Below, in pieces: positions 34,892-47,098 of a DNA stretch of 64,000 bases. Origin of the DNA: Adiantum capillus-veneris (Eukaryota; Streptophyta; Polypodiopsida; Polypodiales; Pteridaceae); NCBI GenBank assembly GCA_014529385.2, contig CM043959.1, forward strand, positions 51,079,253 to 51,143,252, written 5' to 3'. The position numbers and the translations under genes were made by a program. Within the stretch, counting starts at the first letter, position 1. Every line of letters starts with the position of its first letter. The notes beneath the pieces were generated by a model. It was not told the origin of the DNA. It ran no database searches and was given only the letters and a program-made list of their open reading frames with translations.

Positions 34892-35220
34892 CAAGCTGCA
34901 ACGGGCTCATCCTATAGTCAATAGTGCGATGCTCGGGCCAGACAGAGTCCCACACACTATGGTTCGGGAGGCAAAGCAGCTTGGAAGGACAAATATGCAA
35001 GTTTTTTTTGAATTGAAGCTTAAACCGGCTCAAAAATTGTTTTAGTTTATGAATTTCAAGCTGCAATGGCTCATCCTATAGTCAATAGCATGATGCTCAG
35101 GCCAGACAGACTCCCACACACTATGGTTCGGAAGGCAAAGCAGCTTGGAAGGACAAATATGCAAGTTTTCTTGAATTGGAGCTTAAACTGGCTCAAAAAT
35201 TGTATTAGTTTATGAATTTC
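34892..35220. repeat. About 165-bp tandem duplication
   Basis: The unit begins AAGCTGCAACGGGCTCATCC and ends TTTATGAATTTC; the second copy starts near 35057 with about a dozen differences. A short plus-strand frame (34836-35045) overlaps copy 1 but is broken in copy 2. Confidence 0.9.
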
Positions 35221-35856
35221 TTTTGTTATTTCTAACTTAGAAAAATATCATTTTGAGTCTCCCGATTATAGAGATGGTCAAGTATTGAGAGTAGCACATA
35301 GAAGTCGATACTTGGCGATGGTTTTTGGAGAGCCATCACATCTCTCGCGAGCAATTCGACTCAACAGTTGGACTCTATAGGTGGTAAGTGTGGACAAATC
35401 ATATTATATTAGTTTTTTTGAGTTTTTAATTTGTTTAATATGGTTTTGGTTAATGTAGAGTCAGGGTGATCAAACGTATGTACCTGTGGACAAGGATGAG
35501 GACAAGGACTTGGACATATAGATAATTTTTTGTAGTCCTCTTTTACAAGTGCAGATGTGGCACAAAAAAACTCTATGATCACATGTATATAAAACTCAAT
35601 CAGAATTTTGATTTTATTTGTAATTTTTATAAATTATTTCTCTTTGTACTTTAAGTTATCAAGGTAAGGTGTAACTTGGAATTTCAAAGTCTTTTGTTTA
35701 TTTTTTTATTGGACATTTTTTCAAATGCAATTGATGTTTCATATGTTTTATGTATGTAAAAAATAAAGGTGCTCATTGTTTTTGGTGGCCCAAATGAATA
35801 CCTTTATTTTTAAGAAGCCGTATAGCAGTAATATCCATGGTAAAAGGCACAGTAAA
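35221..35856. other. Unassigned AT-rich spacer
   Basis: Nothing recognisable before the foldback. Confidence 0.5.
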
Positions 35857-35959
35857 AGACGCGGTAATAATCACGGATATATATCCATGACTATTACCGT
35901 GTCTATTGTTGACAAACAATTTCCGTGAGAATGGTTTGTCAGCAATAGATGCGGTAATG
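35857..35959. repeat. Three-arm foldback (overlapping palindromes)
   Basis: Positions 35857-35904 form a 48-bp palindrome centred at 35880/35881 with three mismatched pairs of 24. A second inverted pair uses 35892-35917 and 35934-35959 (about 26-bp arms, a few mismatches, 16-nt loop). The middle arm is shared, so the two hairpins are mutually exclusive. It may be part of a MITE or foldback transposon. Confidence 0.8.
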
Positions 35960-36182
35960 GCTAAAAGGAAGGGATGGTGGTACAAAATTCATTGTCCTTT
36001 GACACCACATAAGCTTGGTGGGTTCTGGAGTAGAACAAGACTAAAGTAAAAGAGGACAAAAGGGAAATAAAGAAGAAAATTTAAATGCAAAATTCTTGGA
36101 GTTTTTTTACTTTAGTCTTCTTTTTTGAAACGTTTCGTAATAGATCCACATGGGTGCAAGATGTGGGTGGGATTCATATTTC

Positions 36183-36238
<56 letters not shown>

Positions 36239-37100
36239 ATCCATGGCAGCTCATTCCAGTACCATATCTACAGACACGACGTTGGAAGCCGAGTGTGATC
36301 CCTTCAACAATCTCAAGTCAGGGATACCGCATTTACAAAGGGTACTGTAATGGGAACCATGAGCATTCATGAACCTGTCAGCAACTAATAATTTTTGTGA
36401 GGCTATTGGGTGCAAAATAAGCGTGAGCAATAATGCAAGGAGTGCAACCTTGCTAAGACATTTGAACTTTCTACAACCAGTTTAAGGAACAATATATGCA
36501 AAGCCATGGCTAGATGTTGGCATCGGCAGACCTAATGACTAACAATAGTATAACAACAAGAAATTCTACACCAACTCATGCATCATCAGCCATTTTCCAA
36601 GTTGATGGGTTTGATTGTGCAATCGAGTCTTCTTTTTGGCGTTTGCAACACATTGACTCAACTAAATGTACCCCACTCTTCAAGTGAGCTTTTTGTGAAA
36701 AGAACCTCTTTGACAATGATACTGAACAATGGTGGTTAGAGGACAACGTCAATGAACCAGTCCAAAATTGTTGTTGTCTTGGGTGTTCATCGACGGAATA
36801 TAGCGACATCAAGAATTCAAATGGAAATGAAAGATGAGGATGAAGTGTTGCCACTTACTGCTTGTCATAGATAATTGCCTCTACCTACAAGTATCACAAG
36901 TGAAACTAGAGATTTGGTGATCGCTTTTTGGAAATCCAAGATGAGAGTTTCACCTAACAGAAAGGATATTTACAAGTGAAAATTGTGTCATCAAACATCC
37001 CATATATCTTCTAGACGACTCTAAGATAATATGCTTTTCCTACAATGCAATCCTTGGTGGCCTTGGTTTCTATTGGAATAATGCTCACAAAATTTGTAGT
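35960..37100. other. Unassigned region with a (CT)n microsatellite
   Basis: A CT run of about 51 bp lies at 36184-36236. Weak coding-like patches occur around 36400-36850 on both strands, but no family is recognised. Confidence 0.5.
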
Positions 37101-38491
37101 CTTTAGGCATCATTCATGTTTGGCTGTACAATATCAAATTGGTAGTTTTTTTGCCAACAATCACTCTAGGCCAAACAATACTAGTTTGGTACTTCTTTTT
37201 GGGCAACAATCGTTGTAGGTACCATTTCCCAGCTCCATAGTACCAATTTGGTGCTTCTTTGGATTTTGCATGGTTCCCAAGAGGATGCAGAATACAATTT
37301 TTTGGTTGCAATACCCAAAAGTATGGATGCGCATTCGCAATTTGGTACTTTTGATTTCCACCCACACTTGGTAGTGTAATATCGAATCAGGTTTTGGAAA
37401 CAAATTTGGTGCCTTCAATGTATCCTACAAAGTACCAAACTAGAGAGATTGTATCAACTTTGGCTCTTGTTTGTATCTAGAAAAGTTTCCAATTTGGTAC
37501 TCTAGATCTAGTTTATAATTATGCAATATACAGAAAAGTACCCAATTTGGTACTTTGTAAGTTACTTTAGGTGTGTTCTCAGACTACCTAAGGGGATCTA
37601 CAATAAAACTTTGATACTTTTGGGAACTTCTTGATCTCAAATGTATAGTAACAAATTGGATTTTTGGTTCTGTAACTTGCAAAGTATCAAACAAGATGCA
37701 TAATACCAATTTTGAAGCTTCTTGAAAAAATGGAAAGTACCCCATTTGGTACTACTGATCCAGATTGGCACTATGCAGTATACAAAAAAGTTTTTGTTTG
37801 GTACTATGAATTCAATTTGGTTCTATGAAGTGTAAAGAAATGTACCCAATTTGGTACTATGCAAGCCTAGTGCTTTGAGTTTGCCTACATAGCACCTTAG
37901 AAATTCATAGTCTCAATCTGGTACTCAGTGGGGGCATCACTCACACTTGGTAGTATAATACCAAATTGGGTTTGGAAACATATTTGGTGCCTTCAAAGTA
38001 TCCTGCAAAGTACCAAACTGGATAAATAGTACCAACATTGGCGCTTTTGTCTACCCAAAAGATCCAGCTTAGTACTAGGGATCCAGTTTGGTACTATGCA
38101 GTTTACAAAAAAGTGCCAAATTGGGTACTATGCAAGGTGCCTGCATAGAACCTTAGGGGATCCATAGTACCAATTTGGTGCTTTTCTGCAATTTGTTACT
38201 ATAAACGGTGATGTTAGTGTGCCCGCATAGTACCTTAGGGTACCAAATTTGGTGCTTTTAAGCAGCACAATACAAAAGATTATATGCAATTTAATTCTTT
38301 TGGGCACTAGTCACTATATGTAGTATAGTTCTAAAAATAGAGTATCTGCTTTATAGGAACTTACTTAGGTTACATAGAACCAAATTGGTGTTTTTTTGCA
38401 CCCAATTTGGTACTATATTCTGATTTCTAGCAGCACACTGCCAAATTTGGTATTTTAAAAAGGTGTTTTACAACACTAAATTTGGTACTCG
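37101..38491. repeat. Field of TTTGGTACT/AGTACCAAA motifs
   Basis: By eye at least ten exact copies of TTTGGTACT, and many one-base variants and reverse complements (AGTACCAAA, TTTGGTGCTT), in 1.4 kb. A higher-order duplication is visible: the block at about 37362-37450 (CACTTGGTAGT.. to AAGTACCAAACT) recurs at about 37939-38030, an offset of about 577 bp. No coding frame. It ends exactly where the giant element's truncated 3' LTR begins. Confidence 0.85.
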
Positions 38492-39341
38492 GCAGGCGCG
38501 TAGAAGCAAGCATAAGGTGTCAACCTACACTCGACCGACTATTGACTACTTCCTACAGAGGTCTCTACCCAATGTCTAAGTTACAGCCTTCAAGAGTACA
38601 CAAGAGGAGATTTTCTACAACGCTTTCAAGAGCCAAATACCCATCAAACGTTCTCGAAACGCTACGAAACTTGAGGGAAGTCCTATTAACACCAATAGGT
38701 TGCTCTCCCTAAGGTCCGTGACCCAAAACCCCAACCCTAAACACCCGGTGCAGAATCGCGTAGGATGTGTGGTCGAAATTTAATGTTGACGTTTTCTGAA
38801 ATTAACATGCCTAATGCGTAGCTTATCTCGATTCAGATGCGTGGATATGCTGCAATAAGAAAACAGACACCACAAACTCACCGAAACCCTAGATAAGGCT
38901 CGTGGGTCTATCTCGCATAAACGGGCCGTACGCGCGCAGTGATGAGCTTGGCGCGTAGCTCTCTTCGGCGGCAAGGAGTTTCACTTCTCGGTTCTTCAAA
39001 CGGATCACCAGGGCGTGCGTAGCGAAGCTCTGAACTCTCATTCTCTCTCTTACACAGAGTACGTTCAACTCACACAGACAAACTTATGAAAAATGACAAA
39101 AAGGTTCTTTGCATTAAGGTCAAAAGTGGTATAAATACCTTACAATCTCAAACCCTAATGTTCCAATTTAACCATTTACTAAGTCTAGATGTCAAAAATG
39201 GGATACAATTTGGAAGCTTCTGCAAGCCCCACTATTTACAAAGGTGAACTGACGGTTTCTTCTCAATTAAAGAATGATCACAAAGGAAACTAGTATCCCG
39301 CCGGGCAATCATCCTCCGTTGAGTGTGTCCAACCGCTAACA
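38492..39341 (-). repeat. 3' LTR of the giant element, truncated at its 3' end
   Basis: Starts TGTTAGCGGTTGGACAC on the minus strand after the polypurine tract. It matches 63325-64000 and 61241-61268 with a few percent differences. It contains AGGTGTCAACC near 38515, the uninterrupted version of the site where the Gag-only element inserted in the 5' LTR. A TATTTATA-like element lies on the minus strand near 39129-39138. A short minus frame (MPPKRATRQAHH...) is shared by both LTRs. Confidence 0.88.
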
Positions 39342-39355
39342 CTCCCCCCCTCCTA
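39342..39355 (-). other. Polypurine tract of the giant element
   Basis: The minus strand reads TAGGAGGGGGGGAG directly before the 3' LTR, the normal plus-strand primer. Confidence 0.9.
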
Positions 39356-39607
39356 GATCATGTCGTCCCCGCCATGACAGTAGAACTTCTTTTTCAGTGG
39401 AGGCTTTTGTGCATCTTCAGAACAAACTCATACCGTGCATGTTGGGCCAGTAATGTAGGGCCGAATATATATGTATCGATGGTGAAGAAACCGGTGTAGA
39501 AGGCTTCTTCAAAGGCCTAGAGATGGTACGAGGGCAAAAACATTATTCGCTGGTAGAGGGTATGTATCACCTCATGGGAAGGTTGAGCAGAGAGTTCATA
39601 CGCACAT

Positions 39608-42600
39608 CTATATGTATCTTGGAAGAAAACATGCTGTCTGTGTTGCCTGTCCAGGATTAAATATCTCAAAAACTGCCATAAGGGTTTTACATATCTTCCT
39701 GAGCATAATGCAAGAGAGGTCAGGCGAGCCAGTGAACAATTTAATGGCGCCCGTTAGGGTTTTCACCATGTATTGCTCACTCATTCTCTCACCTGCCTTC
39801 AAGCCTGGTAGCTTTGGGTAGTTGAGCCACATGGGGTGGCTTTTCTTCAGCAGTTCTTGTTCTTTCCAGGTCCGCATCCTTGGTAGAGGGCAAAAGCTAA
39901 GGTTGTCTCTGATTATTTTAGGCGCCTCTACCAAATGTACTAAATACTGTGGGTATTTAGTTAGCCATGCCGTCCTCCATTTTGGCTAAGAGTCCACAAT
40001 AAGCTTAACACCTTCTGGTTTGGTGATGTCTTCTTCGTATAGTGGCACTATCGGCTCCTCTTTAATCCTCTTGTTTAGTGTAGCAGCTTCATACTTGAGA
40101 AGAGGATATGGGCGAGAGGGTTGTAGCCATTCATGTCGAACGACATTTGCATCTAATTTCTGAATGGTCATAGACTTCAATATCCTCTGCTCCCACTGCA
40201 TTGCTTCTTTGGCGGTGTCTTTTATGGCCGCTTCTATTGCCTTTTGTAGATTTTCTTCATCTTCTTGTGTCAGATCCCGGGGCTCTTGGGATGGTCCCAC
40301 AAGGATGTCCTCTTGCATTGTTGTGTCCACTGGATCTGACACATTGTCTATATCAATTCCTTCCATAGTTGTTGGCCCTATGCTCAATTGTGGCTCTTCA
40401 CTCTGCTGTTGGCCTTTTAGCTCATCAATCTGCTTTTGATATGCTTTCTTTTCCTGTTCAGCTTGATCCCCCATGGTCACTAAACGGTCGTTCAATTCAG
40501 CATTGGCTTTCTCAGCCTCTTCTAGCTTCTTCTTGGTGTCTTCATTTTCAGTTTGCATCTTCTTGAGATCCTCGTCCATCTTCTTTTTCAAGGCTGCTAG
40601 CTCATCTTTCATGGCCTTGTTCTCATCCTCCAAACGGCTTTGCATCACTAGGGAGCCCTCGACTAGCATCAATCTTTGTCTCTTCTCTAGTGTCAACTCC
40701 TTTTGGAGTTCCTTCATCTGTTCTTCATACATATCCTTCTCTGAAGCAGTGCTAGTTGACTCTGCCCGGAGATGCCCTTAGCCTCTAGATTGTCTGATCT
40801 TTCACTTTTATTTGATCTTTCAGCTCTATAACTTCGTCCTGGATGGCCTCATGTTCTAGCTCATCTTTTTCCTTAGCATTCCTCAAAGTCTCCACTTCTT
40901 TGGACTCATCGGCAAGCTCGAGTGTCAAGTTGTCCCTTTCTTTCTCCGCATCCGTCAGTGATTTGCTGATTTTCTTATACTCCTCATCTGCTCTTTGAAG
41001 CTTTCGGTCTGCTACCTGACTCTGACTTTCCAGGTCTTGGCATCTTTTTAGTGCCGCGTCCAGATCAGCTTGCAGCTTAGCTTGCTTCTGTATGTTCTCT
41101 TGGTCCTTCTTTTGTAGCGAGTCTACCTCGGCTTTGATTTGAACTTCATTTACTTTGAGATTATCACACTCAATCTCAGTGGCCATAGACCTTGCTCTGA
41201 GCCCAGTGAGTCTTTGCATCACCTCATCCCAATCATTGGCTTGTGGATGTAAATCCATTGTATTTGTGGCCATTTCCTTCAACTCCACCAATCGAGAGCT
41301 CAGTATATATTCTTTGGGCCTAGTGCTAGACAACTGAAAAGCTGCATGAGCTGCCTCTTCTCGAGAGTATCCAGCAGAGCTAGTAGATCAAGGAATATTC
41401 TATAGTTTTTTTCTTCTAGATGTGGCTTCTCTAGCTTTGGTTCAGACTCTTTCTCTATGTCCTATTCTTTCTTAGAGACTTGCAGCTTCTCAGATTTAAT
41501 TAACTCCTCAGTCTGTAGAGGTTGAGGAGGACTAAGAGGAGGTGATGATGGTGGAGGGCTGGATTCTCGGCTTGATGGTGGGGTTGGTTGCTTCTTCTTG
41601 AAGTCCCGATCAGCCTTTGTTTTCCTCTCTCTTTCTGCATTTTTTTGCTCTTTCAGCAAGCTGTCGTCTCACATCATCAACTTCTTCTTCGGTAAAAGGT
41701 ATGTTTGGGATATTCTCAACTGTAGCATCTAAGATCTCGAAAATCTCTATATAATCTTCAAAGTGATCCCTTTTAGTCCTTCGAGAAGATCCAGACATAG
41801 CCTCAAGTGAGTGCTTCCATAATTCGCTCAGATCCCCTTTTAGCATCCCCTCAGCTCTGAAACTCTCCATTAGTCTTTCCAACCTTGCTGCTTTCTGTGA
41901 CTTTGTTTCCTTTACTGGCACCTGCAAAGTTTCTTTCTTCCCCTTCTTGGGCTGTGGCGGCTCTTCTCGCACTGTCTCTAAACGACGCTTCAACCTTGTG
42001 GCTACCCTTGGAGCCTTAGGAGGCTCTTCTTCTTTGTCTTCCTTCAACTTGAGCCAATCATTTTGGGAGGGAGGTAGGGGCTGATTTCCCTTGGCATCCA
42101 ATGCTCCATAGATGACTTTGGTTATCAATTCACCAGGCACAATATAAGTGGAATTTTTGTTCCCCATTCTCACAAGGTTGTAGTGAATGTAAGCGGCATA
42201 GTCTATCTCCCTCGAGCGGCTCTTCTGCATCGCCCAAGTGAAAGTGGTGGCAATAGCTCCAGGTGGCATCCTGTATTTCTGTGGCCGCTTGGTACACATG
42301 TGGAAGTACTGATTGTATAATTGGCTCATGATGGCCACCTTTGGGTTTGCAATATCTTCAAATGTATAGTTATTTTTCTTCTCTGAGTAGACCTTAATGT
42401 CATCCCGCCTCTTAGTCACAGTGTCTCCTGCATTAGAGAGGTCAAGTGTTGCTGCCACCACCTCCTCTGTGATGACAATCATTTTATTAGACTTGCCTTG
42501 CAGATATGTAACTCTGGCTATGCCATTCTCTTTGATTGTGGTGACAAATTTCCACACTCTTTTAACATCAATCCCTGTTGGCAAGGCTTCAAAGTAATGA

Positions 42601-42872
42601 TGGAGATCCAGTTTCTCCAAGTAGTCCCCCATCTTGCTCCTGACAAATTCATTGAGCTCTTGAGGGATCATGGGTAGCTCCACTGCATTTCCCTGCGGAT
42701 CTTTAAACACTCCTTGGTAGATTCTCAGATCATTGGCTTCTAGTAGGTCATCTTGAACCCAAGTGCTTGTGGGCTTCAGGGTTCCCTATGGGATAACAAA
42801 AGGCTCCACTTCTTCTAAGTAGTCCTTGATATCCATCCTCTTCTTCTTTGTAGGCGACTTTGTGGCTGCCAT
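39608..42872 (-). pseudogene. Coiled-coil ORF at the env position, broken
   Basis: A coding region of about 1,090 codons between pol and the 3' LTR. The likely start at 42872 gives MAATKSPTKKKRMDIKDYLE. The first 370 codons contain a globular part (LNEFVRSKMGDYLEKLDLHH, later YAAYIHYNLVRMGNK) and a basic region rich in Lys and Arg. A Pro/Ser-rich stretch follows, then two long heptad-rich coiled coils (about 41333-40785 and 40732-40400). The C-terminal part runs through an in-frame TAG to 39608. Interruptions: TAG at 42786, a shift near 41640, TAG at 41462, a shift near 41340, a stop near 40785 and TAG at 39986. I see no signal peptide or membrane segment, so an envelope role is not supported. 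It may relate to Athila/Tat extra ORFs; function unknown. Confidence 0.7.
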
Positions 42873-43041
42873 GGATCCTGTTGCACTCAGTAGTCCAAAG
42901 TTAGTGTTTTTTTCACAGATTTGCTGGTAAACTGAGTTCTGACTACCCAAATGACTTGAAAATTGAAATAAGAACTCAAAAGGGACTAGGGAAGCCATGC
43001 ATGTGCCCACAGTAGGTTTTTGGCTGAAAAATAAGCATGTA

Positions 43042-43930
43042 GGCATCCTACGCGTAGTATGTCTACTTCCTCTGATTTTGATGAAACTTGACATGCTTAT
43101 GGCCCTTGACCTATGCAACATGGCTATGTACTTGGAATTTGGTTTGGACATTAAAAAAAGTGCAATTTTGAGCAAATTTAGGCTTTTGGATCACAAAATG
43201 GGTAGGATGTCCTATATGTATGGGCAAATGATATCGAATTGGATTGAAATTTGATATATAGGCTTCTTATACCATGTAAAAGACTCCCATGATGTCAACT
43301 TCTGCACAGAAGGTCAATCTGACCCTGGAGACATCCTACGTGTAGTATGTCTCTTATCTCAGATGACTTGATTTTGGTTCTATGGGAAGCCCTTAGCATG
43401 TAGAACATGGCCCTGTTCTTAGATTTTGATTTGGATAAGCATTGGTGTTGTTAGGAGCATGTTTAGTGTTTTTAGGCTCAGAAAAGTGCATCTTTGAGGT
43501 TTTGGGGACCAAATGTGATGGGTCTGGCTTGAAATTTGATATATGAGCTTGTGAAGATGTTATAAAGATATGTGGAACTCAAAAACACCAGCTGGAGGTT
43601 AAATAGGGCATTTAGACATCCTACGTGTAGGATGTCTATTTCACTATTTTTTCATATCTGACTCCACAGTTAGCTTGGCAATGTGATAATGAGTATATTG
43701 TGCAATTTTCATGTGATTTGGACGAGTTTTGGTAGGTCTATGACCCTTTATTGCCTCTATGCTCTGACTTTCCGGGGTTTTTTTTTAATGCATATGAGGT
43801 CAACTCTTGTCCAAATGTGATGAAACTTGATGGCTAGCATGTATAAGCTATGTAGAAGTTGTGTATGAGGTGAGATATTGAGTTTGGCTTGCAAAAGAGG
43901 CCCTGAGACATTCTACGCGTAGGATGTCTT
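43042..43930. repeat. Palindrome array upstream of the coiled-coil ORF
   Basis: Four copies of an ACATCCTACG..CGTAGGATGT palindrome at about 43042-43063, 43329-43352, 43613-43638 and 43905-43930, spaced about 285-290 bp. The DNA between them repeats loosely (for example GATTTGGAC near the middle of each unit). The same palindrome occurs in the element's 5' leader. Confidence 0.9.
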
Positions 43931-44430
43931 CTGAGGAACTCTTTTGGAAGAAGTGCTACTAGTATATGCCCTTAGCCCCCCTGAGTCCCCTTTAAGCCTT
44001 ATTTTAATAAAAAAGTCAAAAAGATATAGAAACTCCCTATTTGGCTTTCAGAGCCTCTGAGTTGTTTTCTGACTCTTGGAGTGCTTTTCGGCGATGAAAT
44101 TTCTTGATGTTAGTCTCCATAGCTTCATGGTTCCTTGGGGAACCTTTCCATATGGTTTTTGTTGGCTTTGGCTTCACCGGAGCTCCGTTTGGCAATTTGT
44201 CGCTCTAGAAGCACCTGTGGTTGCGTTTGCATGCCGTCAATGACTTGTGGTGGTCTACCACCATAGGACTTGGTTGTTGATGGTCTAGGCAAGCCGCTCG
44301 TGAAGTTTGGTGGCAAACGGACATCCGGTTTGGCCGTGAGAGCCAGTTTGACGCTTTGTGTGTCCGATGCCGTTTCTGAATATTAGTCCCGCTTCGGGTC
44401 GCCTTATGGCCATGTGGGCTATAAAGCCTC
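43931..44430. other. Non-coding junction before the 667-bp repeats
   Basis: No motif is seen in the first part. From about 44180 the sequence is complex but unassigned. Confidence 0.4.
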
Positions 44431-47098
44431 GTAGAGCATGTCGAGATGCTCCTACCCATGAATTTTGGTAGCATTTGGGCGACTTTCCACCGATTTACCA
44501 CTTGGTGGCCTCTTGCAGGGCTTGTGGTGCCATGGTTTTTATCCAATGGTTTTTTTCCGCCTTTGTGCATTCAAGAGTGGTCTCCTATCTAGGGTGAACC
44601 CCCTATGATGCCTTATTGCTATTGGGTTAGCCGCTAGGTGGCTACCTCTACCTGTAGGTCTCTACTGCCGTTCCCCGTGTGAACCCTACACTAGTTTTCG
44701 CGATAAAACATCAAACATACGGGAAAAGCTCAAGGTGCTGAACCTACCTCTCATATATGGAGCCTGTCAAGTGGTCGTGCACGTCGTAGAAGCAGTTGGA
44801 AGTCCGGTTCGTTCTAAGTGGCTAGAGCTCTCTCTCAAGAAGGAAATAGTAGAAATGAGCTCTAAGTGAAGTGAAAAAATCTTATAATGGGGGTTGCCAG
44901 ACCACTTTCTATGAAATTTGACATGTGCTCCTAACTTCTTACGAGATGCGGTTTAGGCTCGAAAAGTTCTTGATTTGGACTCCGTTTGCCTAGTTTCTGA
45001 GAAATTTGACGTTTCGATCAAAATCTGGCCAAAACACGCCTCCTGCTACATTCCATAATTGCACCCCCATTGTACCATAGGTTGTCCTATAGCCTTGTAG
45101 AGCATGTCGAGATGCTCCTACCCATGAGTTTTGGTAGCATTTGGGCGACTTTCCACCGATTTACCACTTGGTGGCCTCTTGCAGGGCTTGTGGTGCCATG
45201 GTTTTTATCCAATGGTTTTTTTCCGCCTTTGTGCATTCAAGAGTGGTCTCCTATCTAGGGTAAGCACCCTATGAAGCCTTATTGCTATTGGGTTAGCCGT
45301 TAGGTGGCTACCTCTACCTGTAGGTCTCTACTGCATGTTCCCCGTGTGAACCCTACACTAGTTTTCGCGATAAAACATCAAACATACGGGAAAAGCTCAA
45401 GCTGATGAACCTACCTCTCATATCTGGAGCCTGTCAGGTGGTCGTGCGCGTCGTAGAAGCAGTTGGAAGTTCGGTTCGTTCTAAGTGGCTAGAGCTCTCT
45501 CTCAAGAAGGAAATAGTAGAAATGAGCTCTAAGTGAAGTGAAAAAATCTTATAATGGGGGTTGCCAGACCACTTTCTATGAAATTTGACATGTGCTCCTA
45601 ACTTCTTACGAGATGCGGTTTAGGCTCGAAAAGTTCCTGATTTGGACTCCGTTTGCCTAGTTTCCGAGAAATTTGACATTTCGGTCAAAATCTGGCCAAA
45701 ACACGCCTCCTGCTACATTCACATAATTGCACCCCCATTGTACCATAGGTTGTCCTATAGCCTTGTAGAGCCTGTCGAGATGCTCCTACCCATGAGTTTT
45801 GGTAGCATTTGGGCGACTTTCCACCAATTTACCACTTGGTGGCCTCTTGCAGGGCTTGTGGTGCCAGGGTTTTTATCCAATGGTTTTTTTCTGCCTTTGT
45901 GCATTCAAGAGTGGTCTCCTATCTAGGGTAAACCCCCTATGAAGCCTTATTGCTATTGGGTTAGCCGCTAGGTGGCTACCTCTACCTGTAGGTCTCTACT
46001 GCCTGTTCCTCGTGTGAACCCTACACTAGTTTTCGCGATAAAACATCAAACATACGGGAAAAGCTCAAGCTGATGAACCTACCTCTCATATCTGGAGCCT
46101 GTCAGGTGGTCGTGCGCGTCGTAGAAGAAGTTGGAAGTTCGGTTCGTTCTAAGTGGCTAGAGCTCTCTCTCAAGAAGGAAATAGTAGAAATGAGCTCTAA
46201 GTGAAGTGAAAAAATCTTATAATGGGGGTTGCCAGACCACTTTCTATGAAATTTGACATGTGCTCCTAACATCTTACGAGATGCGGTTTAGGCTCGAAAA
46301 GTTCCTGATTTGGACTCCGTTTGCCTAGTTTCCGAGAAATTTGACATTTCGGTCAAAATCTGGCCAAAACACGCCTCCTGCTACATTCACATAATTGCAC
46401 CCCCATTGTACCATAGGTGATCCTATAGCCTTGTAGAGCCTGTCGAGATGCTCCTACCCATGAGTTTTGGTAGCATTTGGGCGACTTTCCACCGATTTAC
46501 CACTTGGTGGCCTCTTGCAAGGCTTGTGGTGCCAGGGTTTTTATCCAATGGTTTTTTTCCGCCTTTGTGCATTCAAGAGTGGTCTCCTATCTAGGGTAAA
46601 CCCCCTATGAAGCCTTATTGCTATTGGGTTAGCCGTTAGGTGGCTACCTCTACCTGTAGGTCTCTACTGCCCGTTCCCCGTGTGAACCCTACACTAGTTT
46701 TCGCGATAAAACATCAAACATACGGGAAAATCTCAAGGTGTTGAACCTACCTCTCATATCTGGAGCCTGTCAGGTGGTCGTGCACGTCGTACAAGCAGTT
46801 GGAAGTTCGGTTCGTTCTAAGTGGCTAGAGCTCTCTCTCAAGAAGGAATAGTAGAAATGAGCTCTAAGTGAAGTGAAAAAATCTTATAATGGGGGTTGCC
46901 AGACCACTTTCTATGAAATTTGACATGTACTCCTAACATCTTTCGAGATGCGGTTTAGGCTCAAAAAGTTCCTAATTTGGACTCCGTTTGCCTAGTTTCC
47001 GAGAAATTTGACGTTTCGGTCAAAATCTTGTCAAAACACGCCTCCTGCTACATTCACATAATTGCACCCCCATTGTACCATAGGTTGTCCTATAGTCA
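44431..47098. repeat. Four tandem repeats of about 667 bp
   Basis: Anchored on GTAGAGCATGTCGAGATGCT at 44431, 45097, 45765 and 46433, so units are 666-668 bp and very similar; the last ends near 47098. Within each unit are TCGCGATAAAACATCAAACA and GGGGGTTGCCAGACCACTTT. No frame runs through all units. Arrays of this kind in the 3' part are known in Tat/Ogre-type gypsy elements. Confidence 0.95.

Noticed and set aside
38740-38760. Telomere-like CCCTAAA/AACCCT words in the giant LTR (also 63535)
   Set aside because: Only one or two units occur; they are ordinary LTR sequence, not an interstitial telomere array.
40164-41337. Plus-strand frames rich in Ser and Cys (for example 40164-40439 and 40473-40781)
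   Set aside because: Antisense of the coiled-coil ORF; the composition follows from Glu/Lys-rich codons on the other strand.
43042-43930. Palindromes considered as protelomerase, origin or restriction-site arrays
   Set aside because: They sit inside a transposon leader in nuclear plant DNA, in degenerate repeat units, with no linked replication gene.
44431-47098. Considered as a CRISPR-like array or rDNA spacer
   Set aside because: Units are contiguous 667-bp tandem repeats without spacers, and no rRNA sequence is present.
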